A DNA stretch of 64,000 nt from Leptothoe kymatousa TAU-MAC 1615 (GCF_018739865.1 NZ_JADOER010000010.1:62001-126000); one strand, 5' to 3'. Shown: positions 43,824 to 53,950, numbered from the stretch's first letter. Numbers and translations are program-made. Notes: a model not told the origin generated them from the sequence alone.

Positions 43824-46800
43824 TCAACAGTTTTGCAAGGTTTCATCTGGGGCTGCTTGGGGGACAATTTTCTTAGCTGAGCGAAACTTGTCGGTCTCTC
43901 GCAGTTGCTGACTCATAAACCGACAAATTTCTAACAAAATGTGAGGCCGCTGGGTAGTGAGGCTAATAAACCGCTGTTTTTCTAGCTTTAATAACAAACA
44001 ATCTTCCTTCGCAATGGCGCCATTCCATCGGGGGGCATCATCAAAGAGAGCAATCTCACCAAAGTAATTGCCGGTGGTTAGCAGTTTAATCTCCCGCGGA
44101 TCGTCATCTACCGTTTTGACCAGCTGCACTGTGCCCGCAGCAATAATATACAGGTGGGCGCCCCAGCTGCCTTCCTCAAATACGGTTTCACCGGCGATCA
44201 CCTGCTGGGGTTCGAGGGCTTCATCAATCAGCAACAGTTCATCTAAAGAGAGATTTTGAAACAGGGCCACATCTTTAAGAATCAGCAGACGGTTCATAAG
44301 CGTGTCGGGGCGATCCGGGTCGAGGGCGGTGTACACATCTTGCAAGAGGGGGGCGGTGGGAAATAAATCGTGGGCAACGGTCTGCACTACGGGATCCACA
44401 TCACTGAGGGAGGCCCGGGGGATTTTGGCTAGGGCTATTAGCGCCCCGGCCCGTAGCCAGCGATCTTTCGATTCAATGGCTTCCAATAGAATTTTATAGC
44501 CTTTGTTCCGTAACCATTTGAGCGATGATTTTGGGATGCTGGTGGTCTCAGCATTGTCTTCCAATAGGGGCAGCAACGGCAAAATAAACCGCCGGTGGTT
44601 GAGGGATGCCAGCACTTCTACGGCGTTGGACCGGTCCCTACTGTCGGTGGTGACTAAAATTTGGTTGACGGTGTTGACGGTGCGACGATAGCCCAGGCTG
44701 GCGATGACGTAGAGCACCTTTTGGATCAGTCGCTGGTGATAGTCTGCGATCGCGACCGCTAAAGGCTGCCAGCTTGGATCATTGTGGGGAATTTGGGTTT
44801 GCCACCGACGGGTGTGTTCTACCTGGCGAAAATCTGAAACCAGATGGGCATAGAGAATGTCGCTGGCCTGTCGGGTCCGAATCTGACCGATGGTGGCGAT
44901 GGCCCCATTAACGGTGTTGCGATCGGTGGAATCTAGCTGGGCTTGGGCCGCCTTTAGGCCACCCTTTTGGGCCAACCAGGTGGCGGCCTGGTCCCGCACC
45001 CGAGGATGGGGGTCGCCGAGGGCGTTGGCCAGCGGCCCAAGGTCGTCACCGCAGCGCTGCCACAGGTCTAGGGCCGCCAGTCTAACGCCGGGCTGATCGT
45101 GGCCCATATGCTGCTGGGCGATGGCCTGGGGGCGAATATGGTCGGGTAAATTGTCACTTAACTTCACCAGGGTGTTAAGTCCCTGTTCCTTGGTGTCTGC
45201 GGTGCCGTTGGGCAGGAGTTTAGTCGCTAGGAGGGTTAGCAACGTTTCATCCCCACTGCGGGCCACCACGCGCATCACGGCTTTGGCAATGCCGTCATCG
45301 ATATGGTCTACGGAGAAAGGTTCTGTGTCGCTGGTCGGGGCGCCCTTTAAACGCGCCACCGTGGCCAGCGATCGCAAATTTCGGTCGTCGTGGTTGCTTA
45401 GTTCTGCTAAAAGGTCTTGGGCAATGGGCTGCTGTTGCGCCATTAAAATTTCTAATGCGGTCAGTCGACAGGCCAGGGGCTGCGGCTCCGCCAGTTGATC
45501 TTGCCACACCGACCATAGGGCGGTGTTCCCTTCGACGGCTTCAATCCCTTCCACCCGCACAGTTTCCTCAAAGCCATCGCTAAATAGGGTGACCACCGCT
45601 GAGCGCACCTGGCGATCGGCCCCAGGCAATAGGGCGATCACCTCGTCCAAAAATGCCATGGGTTCCCCCAATCGGGTGGCCAGCTCCAGCCCTTTAATTT
45701 GGTCGTAGCGATCCTGCGACTGCAGCAGGGTTTGAATAGTGGAGCGCAGGGGCAAAATTGCCTGGCGGCTGGCCAACTGGTCTAGCTCGATGGCGTCGGT
45801 GCGGATTAAGTCTTCTAAACCGGCAGCGTAGAACTGCCCCATGGGGATGCGGACCACCAAGAAGACGCCCACCAGACCGCACACCACCCAGGTAATTTGC
45901 GACAGACTCAGGCTGTGCTCACACAGCAACAAAAATATACCGGCGCAGGTGAGACCCACCGCGTAGATAAACCCGTCGCTCAGGGACCGAATTCGGCCTA
46001 AAAATTCTGATGGAATGGCATTGTAGTTCAGCTGATGCACCGGCAGGTTGATGGCCTTATACAGGGCATCGCCGTTGAGCTGTAGCCCAATGGCTGCGGG
46101 GAGCTGACCGTTAATGCCTAGGCCAATAAACGCGGCCAGGGTGGTTAGGGGAAACACCACATTCATCCGGGCCACCCCGAGCCACCGCAGTAGGGGGCGG
46201 GTGAGTCCGTAGAGAATGGCTATTTGCAAGATGCTCACCACCACTCGCATTAGGCCCAAAAATCCCGTCAGGGTGCGTTCGCTAAACTGCTGGCCGTAGA
46301 TGCTAAACCACAGATATTCGGAGCTGAGGTAAATAATGACGAGCAAAAAGCTGCTGGCGGCTAGAAAAATCACCAGCGGATAGCGTTTGGCCAGGTCTGG
46401 AAAAGATTGCAGTGACTCAAGAATGCCGACGGTTTCGCTGGGGGCGGTGCTAAGGGGGCGCTGGGTGCGGTCCAAATAGGTGAGCTGCACCAGGGCGATC
46501 GCAATTACCACCGGCATACATAGCAGCAAATCCTGGGTGTCGATCCAGTGGGAGAGGCCGCTGACTAATCCACCGCCCACCAAGGTGCCTACCGCCTGGG
46601 CAATGCCAATGTAGGGGGCATATTGCTTATATTCCAGGGTATTGAAATAGTCCGTCAGCAGGCTGGGGTAAAGGATATTGTTGCAAATATCCCATTGAAA
46701 AAAGCTAACAACCAGCAGCCCGTAGTAAACCGGTGTGAGATCTAGGGGCAAGGCCAAGCGCAGGGCGATGATCAACATCATCAACACCACCAGCGCCCCC

Positions 46801-47036
46801 CGAAATAGCTGCGGGCTGCGCACCCGCTGCACCACCTGACTAATGGCGATATATGCGGGCATGGAGCACAGGCCGATCAAAATAAAGGCAACGGGTAGCT
46901 GCCTTGCCCCTAGCTGACTGACAAAGATGGAATTGGCCACTGCGATCGCCATCACACTCTGCACCAGCACCGTTACCGCTAGCATTAGCAGCTGGGTCAA
47001 GCGACCATCTTGTAAAAATCTAAACGCAGTGAGCAT
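43824..47036 (-). CDS. MFS-like transporter fused to HEAT repeats and a cyclic-nucleotide-binding domain
   Basis: The 1070-residue product. Residues about 1-400 hold about 12 membrane segments of MFS/ATP-ADP-translocase-like type (YYGLLVVSFFQWDICNNILYP, then a central TLVGGGLVSGL). Residues about 420-900 are alpha-helical HEAT-like repeats (VRLAALDLWQRCG, VRDQAATWLAQKG). Residues about 915-1045 are a cNMP-binding domain (LFQNLSLDELL, GNYFGEIALFDDAPR), where GEIALxxxxPR is the phosphate-binding-cassette pattern. The fusion suggests transport or scaffold activity gated by a nucleotide, but the transported solute is unknown. It converges with the giant kinase gene 141 bp away. Confidence 0.85.
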   Translation of the reverse strand: MLTAFRFLQDGRLTQLLMLAVTVLVQSVMAIAVANSIFVSQLGARQLPVAFILIGLCSMPAYIAISQVVQRVRSPQLFRGALVVLMMLIIALRLALPLDLTPVYYGLLVVSFFQWDICNNILYPSLLTDYFNTLEYKQYAPYIGIAQAVGTLVGGGLVSGLSHWIDTQDLLLCMPVVIAIALVQLTYLDRTQRPLSTAPSETVGILESLQSFPDLAKRYPLVIFLAASSFLLVIIYLSSEYLWFSIYGQQFSERTLTGFLGLMRVVVSILQIAILYGLTRPLLRWLGVARMNVVFPLTTLAAFIGLGINGQLPAAIGLQLNGDALYKAINLPVHQLNYNAIPSEFLGRIRSLSDGFIYAVGLTCAGIFLLLCEHSLSLSQITWVVCGLVGVFLVVRIPMGQFYAAGLEDLIRTDAIELDQLASRQAILPLRSTIQTLLQSQDRYDQIKGLELATRLGEPMAFLDEVIALLPGADRQVRSAVVTLFSDGFEETVRVEGIEAVEGNTALWSVWQDQLAEPQPLACRLTALEILMAQQQPIAQDLLAELSNHDDRNLRSLATVARLKGAPTSDTEPFSVDHIDDGIAKAVMRVVARSGDETLLTLLATKLLPNGTADTKEQGLNTLVKLSDNLPDHIRPQAIAQQHMGHDQPGVRLAALDLWQRCGDDLGPLANALGDPHPRVRDQAATWLAQKGGLKAAQAQLDSTDRNTVNGAIATIGQIRTRQASDILYAHLVSDFRQVEHTRRWQTQIPHNDPSWQPLAVAIADYHQRLIQKVLYVIASLGYRRTVNTVNQILVTTDSRDRSNAVEVLASLNHRRFILPLLPLLEDNAETTSIPKSSLKWLRNKGYKILLEAIESKDRWLRAGALIALAKIPRASLSDVDPVVQTVAHDLFPTAPLLQDVYTALDPDRPDTLMNRLLILKDVALFQNLSLDELLLIDEALEPQQVIAGETVFEEGSWGAHLYIIAAGTVQLVKTVDDDPREIKLLTTGNYFGEIALFDDAPRWNGAIAKEDCLLLKLEKQRFISLTTQRPHILLEICRFMSQQLRETDKFRSAKKIVPQAAPDETLQNC

Positions 47037-47192
47037 TAAGCAGGATCAGTCATAGCCTTTCCATATTAAATAGCCATGACTAACAGGACTAAAAAATATA
47101 GGAACTAGGATAGCGTTAGGCCCAGGGTTCACAGTTTCCTTGTCAAATATGCGGCCTTGGTCCTCCAATAATGGGCCTGATGGGCCCCCTGT

Positions 47193-48698
47193 TTAATCAG
47201 GTAAAGGGTTACCACGATCCTGCTCCCCTCCATTGACCCGTCGAGGCACCCGGTCCAACGGCTCAACGGCCCCCAGCTCATCTCCCGCCGCTGCCCCCAA
47301 CCCCTTAAACTTACGGGCACTTACCAACACCCGACTCTCCAACGACCCCACCGCCTTATTAAAGGTATCCACCGTAGTTTCTAGACCCCGCCGCATTTTT
47401 TGCATATGGCCGGTAAAAACCCGCATGCGATCGTATAGCTCCCGGCCCAATTCGCTAATGTGCTGGGCATTTTCAGTGACCGCATCCTGCTGCCAGCCGT
47501 AGGCCACCGCCTTGAGCAGGGCAATCAGGGTGGTGGGGGTGGCTAAAATAACCCGCTGGGCAATGCCCGCTTCAATCAGGCTGGGGTCCTGCTCTAGGGC
47601 GGCACTAAAGAAAATCTCCCCTGGCAAAAACAACACCACAAATTCAGGACTGGGCTGAAACTGGTCCCAATAGGACTTTTGCCCCAACTGTTGAATATGG
47701 CGACGCACCTGCTGGGCATGGTCCTTGAGTTTGGCCACCCTTTGGGTTTCATCGGTGATATCCAGGGCCTCTAAATAGGCCGCCAGCGGTGCCTTCGCAT
47801 CAACCACAATGCGCCGTTGCTGGGGTAGCTGCACCACCATATCCGGGCGCAGGGCCCCGGACGACGACACCTGCTGGTTAAAGTCGCAATGCTCCACCAT
47901 GCCCGCAATTTCCACCACCCGCTTGAGCTGAATTTCCCCCCACCGTCCCCGCACATTGGGGGCCCGCAACGCCTTGGTTAAATTGGCGGTTTCTGTTTGG
48001 AGCTGCAATTGGCCGGTGGCTAGCTGGGTGATTTGTTCTTTTAGCTGGCTGTAGGCCGATAGCCGATGGCGTTCTAAATCTTGTAAATAGGTTTCTACCT
48101 TAGTTAAGGAAGACCGCAGGGGCTGCACCAGTTCATCAATGGCCTGCTGGCGCTGTTGCAGCTCTCCGCTGGACTGGGTCTGAAACTGCCCGAGCTTGGT
48201 TTGGGCCAGGTTGAGAAACATTTCATTGTTGGTTTGCAGGGCTTCTGCTGAAAGCGCCTTAAACGCAGCGGCCATGCCCTCCCGCGTTTGCTGCAACAGG
48301 GTCATCTTTTCGGCGGTGGTCTGCCGTTGCTCGTGGAGCTGGGTGCGGGCTTCGGCTAGCTGCCCCGTCAGTTGGTGATGCTCGGTCTGTAGCTGCTGTA
48401 GCTGTTGTTGCAACTGCGTCGTTTGCAAGGCTTTGGTTTCGGCTGCCGCCTGCTGGGCGACGGCGGCGGTCAGCGACTGCTGTTGCTCAGCTAGGTTAGC
48501 GTGCAAACTCTGGTTTTGCTGCTGCAGGTCTTTGAGTTGGGCATCCCTATGGTGCAGCTGCTCCACCATGGTGGCCCGTTCCGCCACAAGATCGTGCTTT
48601 GCCCGCTCCCGCACGGTTTGATAACGAGCCTGCCACACGAGCCAACTGACTAAACTGCCAACACCTGCCCCTGCCAGAAAAACAACCGGCCACTGCAT
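47193..48698 (-). CDS. rmuC: DNA recombination protein RmuC
   Basis: The 501-residue protein has an N-terminal membrane anchor (about 3-22). A long Gln-rich coiled coil follows (about 30-190), then the RmuC domain (about 240-430) with [40 protein letters not shown] and [16 protein letters not shown]. The pattern is highly conserved. RmuC is a predicted membrane-associated nuclease-fold protein that limits inversions at short inverted repeats. Length is normal. It is followed on the same strand by the MFS-HEAT gene, 156 bp away. Confidence 0.94.
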   Translation of the reverse strand: MQWPVVFLAGAGVGSLVSWLVWQARYQTVRERAKHDLVAERATMVEQLHHRDAQLKDLQQQNQSLHANLAEQQQSLTAAVAQQAAAETKALQTTQLQQQLQQLQTEHHQLTGQLAEARTQLHEQRQTTAEKMTLLQQTREGMAAAFKALSAEALQTNNEMFLNLAQTKLGQFQTQSSGELQQRQQAIDELVQPLRSSLTKVETYLQDLERHRLSAYSQLKEQITQLATGQLQLQTETANLTKALRAPNVRGRWGEIQLKRVVEIAGMVEHCDFNQQVSSSGALRPDMVVQLPQQRRIVVDAKAPLAAYLEALDITDETQRVAKLKDHAQQVRRHIQQLGQKSYWDQFQPSPEFVVLFLPGEIFFSAALEQDPSLIEAGIAQRVILATPTTLIALLKAVAYGWQQDAVTENAQHISELGRELYDRMRVFTGHMQKMRRGLETTVDTFNKAVGSLESRVLVSARKFKGLGAAAGDELGAVEPLDRVPRRVNGGEQDRGNPLPD

Positions 48699-49131
48699 AA
48701 GGTTAAGTACATAATTACTATTGCCCCACAGGTTAGCATCCCAGGGTTAAATGTCTAACTCTGAGCCAAATTATTTGAGCAAGGCTACAGAGTTGGCTAT
48801 GGGACACCCTAGCCAAATTCTGAGCAAAGCTACAGGGTTGGAGAAGGGGCACCCTAATCAAATATCTGAGAAAGACTACGGGGTTTGGCTAATTGAGTTC
48901 ATTCCTTTCCAGGTAAAGGGTACCTTCATAGGGAATAGGAGTAAGCCTAGTTGATGCATGTTTCTAGGACACCGCCTACTCACAGGGAATCCTTAATGTT
49001 TTCCTTAGAAAAACTCAGGGTTTCAACATGTGTGTGGTTTATGTTTTGATAGGAGCTGGTCTTTGAGGCCTGTTCGTAACGATTCGCGCTGATTGTAGCA
49101 AGCGACCAAATTATTAAGAGTCTTATAGGGA
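48699..49131. other. Intergenic region with short tandem repeats
   Basis: The 433-bp divergent region between rmuC and the DUF3038 gene. The 48763-48888 stretch has an imperfect tandem repeat. The rest shows no gene except the doubtful ORF described with it. Confidence 0.6.
48763..48888 (+). repeat. Imperfect tandem repeat, units of 48, 45 and about 33 bp
   Basis: Unit 1 (48763-48810), unit 2 (48811-48855) and a partial third (48856-48888) share CCAAATT, GAGCAA(A/G)GCTACAG(A/G)GTTGG and G(A/G)CACCCTA. Both full units are multiples of three, and an ATG-started frame of 67 codons (48751-48954) runs through them with repeated LSKAT and GHP(S/N)Q. This may be coincidence; no RBS is evident. Confidence 0.65.
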
Positions 49132-49740
49132 ATGACCGTTAAAAGCCCACCCGAAAAATCTGTCAGGCCGCCGATATTGGACAAGCTGCCAGATCCTGGT
49201 GTTCAGAGTAATGAATGTCCTCGTCGAGCCAAAACGCAGTTGGACTTTATTATGCTTGCCATTGAGGCCCTGGAGCTAAATGCGTCCCAGGCCATGTTAG
49301 CGGCTATTAATGAGCTGGGTTTACAGGATGTGCTTAGAAATCGTGTCCATGTGTGGCGGTTGCGTAGTACGAATCCTTTGCGCAAATTTAATCAGCGTCA
49401 ACCCCTCACGTTAGAAGAGGCTAAGGCCTTGGTTCTAGTGGTGTGTCACCTATGTCGCAAGCTGACCGGCCTGATTCGTCAGCTGTTTTTGGGCTATCAA
49501 CAGCTCCAGGATCAAGAGCTATCTCTGGAGCATCATTTTCGTTTGGCCAAGTACCTCAAGCGATTTCGGGCCCATTTTCGGGCTCGGATGAATCCGAAGC
49601 GGGCCATGGTGTTAACCTACAGCACCGATGAAAAGTTAGATGAGCTGGCGCTGGCACTATTAACTCAGTTGTTGGTATGTACGGGCACTCGCGGAGAAGA
49701 ACGTCTGTGGGCTAGCCTCTTTGATGGGGAGGTATCATGA
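49132..49740 (+). CDS. DUF3038 family protein
   Basis: The 202-residue soluble protein has the DUF3038 pattern: a start region TQLDFIMLAIEALELNASQAM, a central helical block with LVLVVCHLCRKLTGLIRQ, and a conserved C-terminal EKLDELALALLTQLLVCTG. It is cyanobacteria-specific to my knowledge and has no known function. Its stop overlaps the next start by ATGA, so it is translated together with the DUF4335 gene. The fixed neighbour suggests a joint role. Confidence 0.82.
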   Translation: MTVKSPPEKSVRPPILDKLPDPGVQSNECPRRAKTQLDFIMLAIEALELNASQAMLAAINELGLQDVLRNRVHVWRLRSTNPLRKFNQRQPLTLEEAKALVLVVCHLCRKLTGLIRQLFLGYQQLQDQELSLEHHFRLAKYLKRFRAHFRARMNPKRAMVLTYSTDEKLDELALALLTQLLVCTGTRGEERLWASLFDGEVS

Positions 49741-51233
49741 CCATTCAACGTCAGTATGTATTGCCCAATTGCAGCCTGTTGCTAGAGGGGCTGAGCACGG
49801 ACACATCCAATGTGCTGTCGATTTTGGCCAATGCTGAATTCAAGATTGTTGGGATGGAGCAGTCCTTAGCGGGGGGGCTGGATTTTTTTAAGGCGATTGT
49901 TGGTGCGGTTAACGCTTACTGCCAGCGATTGCTCAGTGGCATTGATCATCCTGACCATATGCCATCCCAGTCTTCGCTGATTTCGGTGGAGCCGGGGGAA
50001 GGGCAGTATCACCGGCTGTTGGTGCAGCCTGAACTGCTTAATTCAGAGGATAAGGAGCGTCAGCCGAAGACGATTACCCTATCGACGGTGCAGCTGTTTG
50101 ATATGGCGGAAGCCATCGATCAGTTTTTTGCGGATGGTCAAACCTTGCCGGAGTTTGTGGTGCCCCTAGCGCCCTTGGCCCGTCGCCATGTGCGATCGCA
50201 AGAACCCCTAGCGCAGCGCGCTGTGCCCCCCATTATTGGGGTGGCCACCCTGGCCGCAGCTGGGTTGGGCCTCTTCTTTATGCCGATCCCAGAAGGATTG
50301 GAAGAAAGCTTAACTCAACCCGCCGCCCTGGAGGAAACCACGGGGAATCCGTTGGAAACATCGCCCCCTGGCGATGACATTTTGCCCGATGACGCCGCGC
50401 CCCTGGCCGCAGAGGAGCCACCCGATGTTGTTTCCAGCGCCAGCGAGCCTGCCGCCGCCAGCGAGCCCCTGAGCGCAGAACAGCTGGCCACCTTGCAGCA
50501 GCAGATGCAGCAGCAAATCAGTGGCGCATTGGCCGCCGACACCGCCTTTGAGCAGCCCCTGAGCTATGACATTTCTGTGGCTGCCAATGGCGATATTCTG
50601 GGCTATAACCCATTGGACAATGCCTCATTCGATGGCCTAGAGAGTACGCCACTGCCCAACCTCACCTATATTCCGGTGGATTCAGACACCGTTAACCCGG
50701 TGGCCCAGTTTAACCTCACCTTTGACACCGATGGCACGGTAACGGTGGCCCCTCAAGAATCTGGCGGTTTGCCAGACATCGTGACGCCAGAGGCGGTGGT
50801 GCCGGAGGTGGTGACCCCAGAGGAGCCGGAGGGTATCGATGAGGCGCAATCGTCGGCCCCTGCGTCGTCTGAGCCGAGTTCTGGGACGACGGCCACTGAC
50901 CTATCCAGTGGGGAGCTGCCCAGCTCTGTGGCGACTGACATTAGGGACCCTGATTTGATCTACGACCTTAACCAGGGGCTGCGCAAGACCATTGTTGGCA
51001 ATATGAATGAAGAATGGTCTGGGCCGGAAGTGCGCTATCGCGTGCGGTTAGACGATAGTGGCCAGGTGGTGGGCTATGAGCCGGCCAATGACGCCGCTGA
51101 GGACTATGTTGACGATTTAAATCTTGCGAGCCTGGTGGAAGCGGCGGATAGCCCCCATCCCCAGCTGGATTTTCTGGTGGTTCTTAGCGGTAGCGAAACT
51201 GTGGAGGTTAATCCTTGGGATGGTTGGCCCTAG
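49737..51233 (+). CDS. DUF4335 family membrane protein
   Basis: The 498-residue protein. The N-terminal about 130 residues match the DUF4335 pattern (RQYVLPNCSLLLEGLS, LSILANAEFKIVG, GGLDFFKAIVGAVNAYC). One membrane segment (about 160-182, VPPIIGVATLAAAGLGLFF) follows. A Pro/Glu/Ala-rich linker comes next, and then a C-terminal half with two similar blocks around residues 250-330 and 400-490 (GDILGYNPLDNASF against GQVVGYEPANDAAE). The topology is cytoplasmic N-terminus, single span, periplasmic C-terminus. The function is unknown. It overlaps the DUF3038 gene by four bases. Confidence 0.82.
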   Translation: MTIQRQYVLPNCSLLLEGLSTDTSNVLSILANAEFKIVGMEQSLAGGLDFFKAIVGAVNAYCQRLLSGIDHPDHMPSQSSLISVEPGEGQYHRLLVQPELLNSEDKERQPKTITLSTVQLFDMAEAIDQFFADGQTLPEFVVPLAPLARRHVRSQEPLAQRAVPPIIGVATLAAAGLGLFFMPIPEGLEESLTQPAALEETTGNPLETSPPGDDILPDDAAPLAAEEPPDVVSSASEPAAASEPLSAEQLATLQQQMQQQISGALAADTAFEQPLSYDISVAANGDILGYNPLDNASFDGLESTPLPNLTYIPVDSDTVNPVAQFNLTFDTDGTVTVAPQESGGLPDIVTPEAVVPEVVTPEEPEGIDEAQSSAPASSEPSSGTTATDLSSGELPSSVATDIRDPDLIYDLNQGLRKTIVGNMNEEWSGPEVRYRVRLDDSGQVVGYEPANDAAEDYVDDLNLASLVEAADSPHPQLDFLVVLSGSETVEVNPWDGWP

Positions 51234-51288
51234 GGCTAGGTTGTCCGCTACTATGTGACGCAATTCGCAAATACTTGGTGCGATCGCT

Positions 51289-52287
51289 GTGTCTTCAGAT
51301 CAAATTCCTCAACTACCGCCAAATTATTCAGCGCCTGAACTGGCGCCCACCTTGGAAACGGTGCCCGCGCCGCCGCGTCCGCGCTGGGTGCGCTACGGTG
51401 CCAATACGTTGCTGGGCCTTTGTTTGTTGCTGGCCAGCTTGCCCATGGCCTGGCTGGTGGGCATTGGGGCGGCTGGCATTTTTGCCGGGCCTAGTAAACG
51501 CATGCCGTTCCAGGAAGTGTTGCTGCGACGGACCAATCGGGTGATTACGGAAGTCTATCGGTTGCCCAGCCGGTGGCGACCGGCACCGCCCCCAGAAACT
51601 CGCATTGAACCGATTCCCATTCCCACTGAGCGGGTGGAACCCTTAACGACACCGCCCGCTGCCCTCAATCAGCGCGATCGCAAACTTGCCGAAGAGGAAC
51701 TCGCTGCCCTGAACCAAGAGTTCGACACCATCCAAAAACGGCTATTCGACTTAGAAAGCAAACTGGGACAGGCCCAATCCACTGCCGCCGTAGAAAACAG
51801 ATTGGCCAACCTAGAACAGCGCCTGACCCCACCCAAAGAAATCTCCCCTGCCGCCACCCTCCCCGACCTACCCTCCGCCCCCTCCGTACCAACCAGTTCA
51901 CCAGCCCCGGTCTCCCCCCGGTCTCCGTTGCTAGAAACGACAGAACTTAAAATCACCTTGCCCAGCGATGCCCTATTTGCCCCTGGAGAAGCCAGATTAC
52001 TCACCACAGCTCCCGCCTTACTCAACAGCATTTTTGAAGACCTGGCCCAATATCCCCAATCGACCGTTTTAATTGGTAGCTATACCGATAACCATTTAGA
52101 ACCATCCCAAAGTGTCAGTCTCGCCTTTCAGCAAGCCAATGCTCTCCGGGCATATCTAGCAGGACATGTGCCGAATCAACGCTGGGTCACCGTTGGCTAT
52201 GGACAGCACCAATCTCTCAGCGACAACAGCACCCCCCAACTTCGACAACGCAACCGCCGCATCGAAATTGCTATTGATCGCCGTTAA
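51289..52287 (+). CDS. OmpA-family peptidoglycan-associated membrane protein
   Basis: The 332-residue product starts with GTG at 51289, 55 bp after the DUF4335 gene. A membrane segment lies at about residues 38-62 (LLGLCLLLASLPMAWLVGIG). A coiled-coil stretch follows (about 125-170), then an OmpA-C domain (about 225-332) with VLIGSYTDN and the closing QLRQRNRRIEIAI. The OmpA-C fold binds peptidoglycan. Proximity to DUF3038 and DUF4335 suggests an envelope complex spanning membrane and wall; that is inference. Confidence 0.82.
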   Translation: MSSDQIPQLPPNYSAPELAPTLETVPAPPRPRWVRYGANTLLGLCLLLASLPMAWLVGIGAAGIFAGPSKRMPFQEVLLRRTNRVITEVYRLPSRWRPAPPPETRIEPIPIPTERVEPLTTPPAALNQRDRKLAEEELAALNQEFDTIQKRLFDLESKLGQAQSTAAVENRLANLEQRLTPPKEISPAATLPDLPSAPSVPTSSPAPVSPRSPLLETTELKITLPSDALFAPGEARLLTTAPALLNSIFEDLAQYPQSTVLIGSYTDNHLEPSQSVSLAFQQANALRAYLAGHVPNQRWVTVGYGQHQSLSDNSTPQLRQRNRRIEIAIDRR

Positions 52288-52334
52288 CGGCATGCTATAA
52301 CAAGCCCTACCCCCTAGATATCCCTCCGTACCTA

Positions 52335-53327
52335 ATGAATGTTGTTTATTTTGGTACTCCCCAATTCGCAGTACCCAGCCTAGTTCGTCTGCTTAAAGAT
52401 CCCGACTTTAACGTCATTGCCGTTGTTACCCAGCCCGACAAACGCCGTGGCCGTGGCAGCAAAGTCACCCCTTCCCCGGTGAAAACCGTCGCCACCGAAG
52501 CTGGCATTCCCGTTTGGCAACCAGCCAAAATCAAAAAAGATGCCGAGACTCTACAATTTTTAGATACCTGCCAGGCCGACGCCTTTGTCGTTGTTGCCTA
52601 CGGTCAAATTCTCTCCCAAGAAATCCTAGATATGCCTAGGCTAGGCTCCATTAATGGCCATGGCTCCATTCTGCCTGCCTACCGTGGAGCCGCCCCCATT
52701 CAGTGGAGTATTTACAATGGCGAGACCGAAACCGGAGTAACGACCATGCTAATGGATGCCGGCATGGATACAGGGCCAATGCTTTTAGAAGAAACTATTC
52801 CCATTGGCTTACAGGATAACGCTTGGACCATTGCCGAAAAACTTTCCAGCTTAACCGCCGAGCTGTTGCTAAGCACCCTCCACAAACTCGATGGTCAAGC
52901 GATTCGCCCCATTCCCCAGACCGATGACCAGGCCACCTACGCACCGCTGATCAAAAAGGAAGATTACAGTATTGACTGGCAACGCTCTGCCCTCGATATT
53001 CACAACCAAATCCGTGGCTTTTATCCAAGTTGTGTCACTCAGCTACGTCAGCAGCCACTCAAAATTAGCGAAACCATTCCCCTGTTTGAAGACGTTTGGT
53101 CGCAGCTCCCCGACGAACTGCAATCCCTGAAAGCCCCTTATATGGCCCTAGATCCTGTCCAACCAGGACACATTGCTGCCATTTGGAAAAACCAGGGACC
53201 GGTAATTGCCACCGGCAATGGGCATTTGCTACTGCGACAGCTACAGCCAGCGGGTAAAAAAGCTCAGTCCGGTTGGGCCTTTGCTAATGGCAGCCGCTTA
53301 GAAGTCGGAGAAGTTTTGGGGGCATAA
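52335..53327 (+). CDS. fmt: Methionyl-tRNA formyltransferase
   Basis: The 330-residue enzyme formylates Met-tRNAfMet using 10-formyl-THF. It has the N-terminal FGTPQFAVPSL, catalytic Asn107 and His109 in NGHGSILPAYRGAAPIQ, and MDAGMDTGPML with the third catalytic Asp. The C-terminal tRNA-binding domain begins after about residue 215. Most homologues have NVHASLLP; the Gly and Ile changes here are mild. Start and length agree with the family. It is 47 bp downstream of the OmpA-family gene. Confidence 0.95.
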   Translation: MNVVYFGTPQFAVPSLVRLLKDPDFNVIAVVTQPDKRRGRGSKVTPSPVKTVATEAGIPVWQPAKIKKDAETLQFLDTCQADAFVVVAYGQILSQEILDMPRLGSINGHGSILPAYRGAAPIQWSIYNGETETGVTTMLMDAGMDTGPMLLEETIPIGLQDNAWTIAEKLSSLTAELLLSTLHKLDGQAIRPIPQTDDQATYAPLIKKEDYSIDWQRSALDIHNQIRGFYPSCVTQLRQQPLKISETIPLFEDVWSQLPDELQSLKAPYMALDPVQPGHIAAIWKNQGPVIATGNGHLLLRQLQPAGKKAQSGWAFANGSRLEVGEVLGA

Positions 53328-53340
53328 AACCCCCATGTGA

Positions 53341-53592
53341 CTATTCGAAACTGTTGCCGGGAGTCATTTTTATCCAAACATTAGAGCCCTTAGGCCGAGT
53401 CACAATAATATTCTTAAGACCAATATCCAAACTGGCTAATTGGTTTCTAGAGCGATAAATAATGTCCCAATGCTCCGTTGAATCACAATGCAAATAAAGG
53501 ACATTTTCATCCGAAACAAAGCTGAAATAGCAGTCCTTTAAAAAGGGAAACTGGCAGGTCAAAAAGTTAATCAGGCCATCAAAAGGGGACAT
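53341..53592 (-). CDS. Small hypothetical protein
   Basis: The 83-residue frame converges with fmt, stops 14 bp apart. The protein is compact, without signal peptide or membrane segment (FPFLKDCYFSFVSDENVLYLHC, then KNIIVTRPKGSNVWIKM). Composition is protein-like and the frame fills the interval next to fmt, but I know no family. It may be a lineage-specific gene. Confidence 0.6.
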   Translation of the reverse strand: MSPFDGLINFLTCQFPFLKDCYFSFVSDENVLYLHCDSTEHWDIIYRSRNQLASLDIGLKNIIVTRPKGSNVWIKMTPGNSFE

Positions 53593-53950
53593 TATAAATT
53601 TATTAAAAGATTGATCAAAAAAAGGATGGACTGTTAATAAGTGGCAGCAAAAAAATCTAAAATAAATGATTTAAATACCGATCATTATTTCTCTAGTATG
53701 AAATTTTAGAACCGAATGCAGGCAGTAAAATACAGCTAATTCTGGCTCTTTAGCTACTTTAAAAAGTTAACATGGCCTTCGATGGGAACCCACTCTTTAA
53801 CATTTGTTTAACTTTTTCAACAGTCGTCTGAGCTGCCTAAGGAGTGCATATCCCGGATAGGTTTAGGCGCTATCCTAAAACATTAAATTAGTCGGTTTAT
53901 CCTATTTCCATTCTGAGGCTTTATTTGCAAAAATATTTAATAATTGCAAT

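Noticed and set aside
48763..48888. Possible CRISPR array
   Set aside because: Only two full imperfect units, directly abutting, with no constant repeat and variable spacer.
53317..53335. TGGGGG/CCCCCA hairpin over the fmt stop codon
   Set aside because: Short stem without T-run; likely chance.
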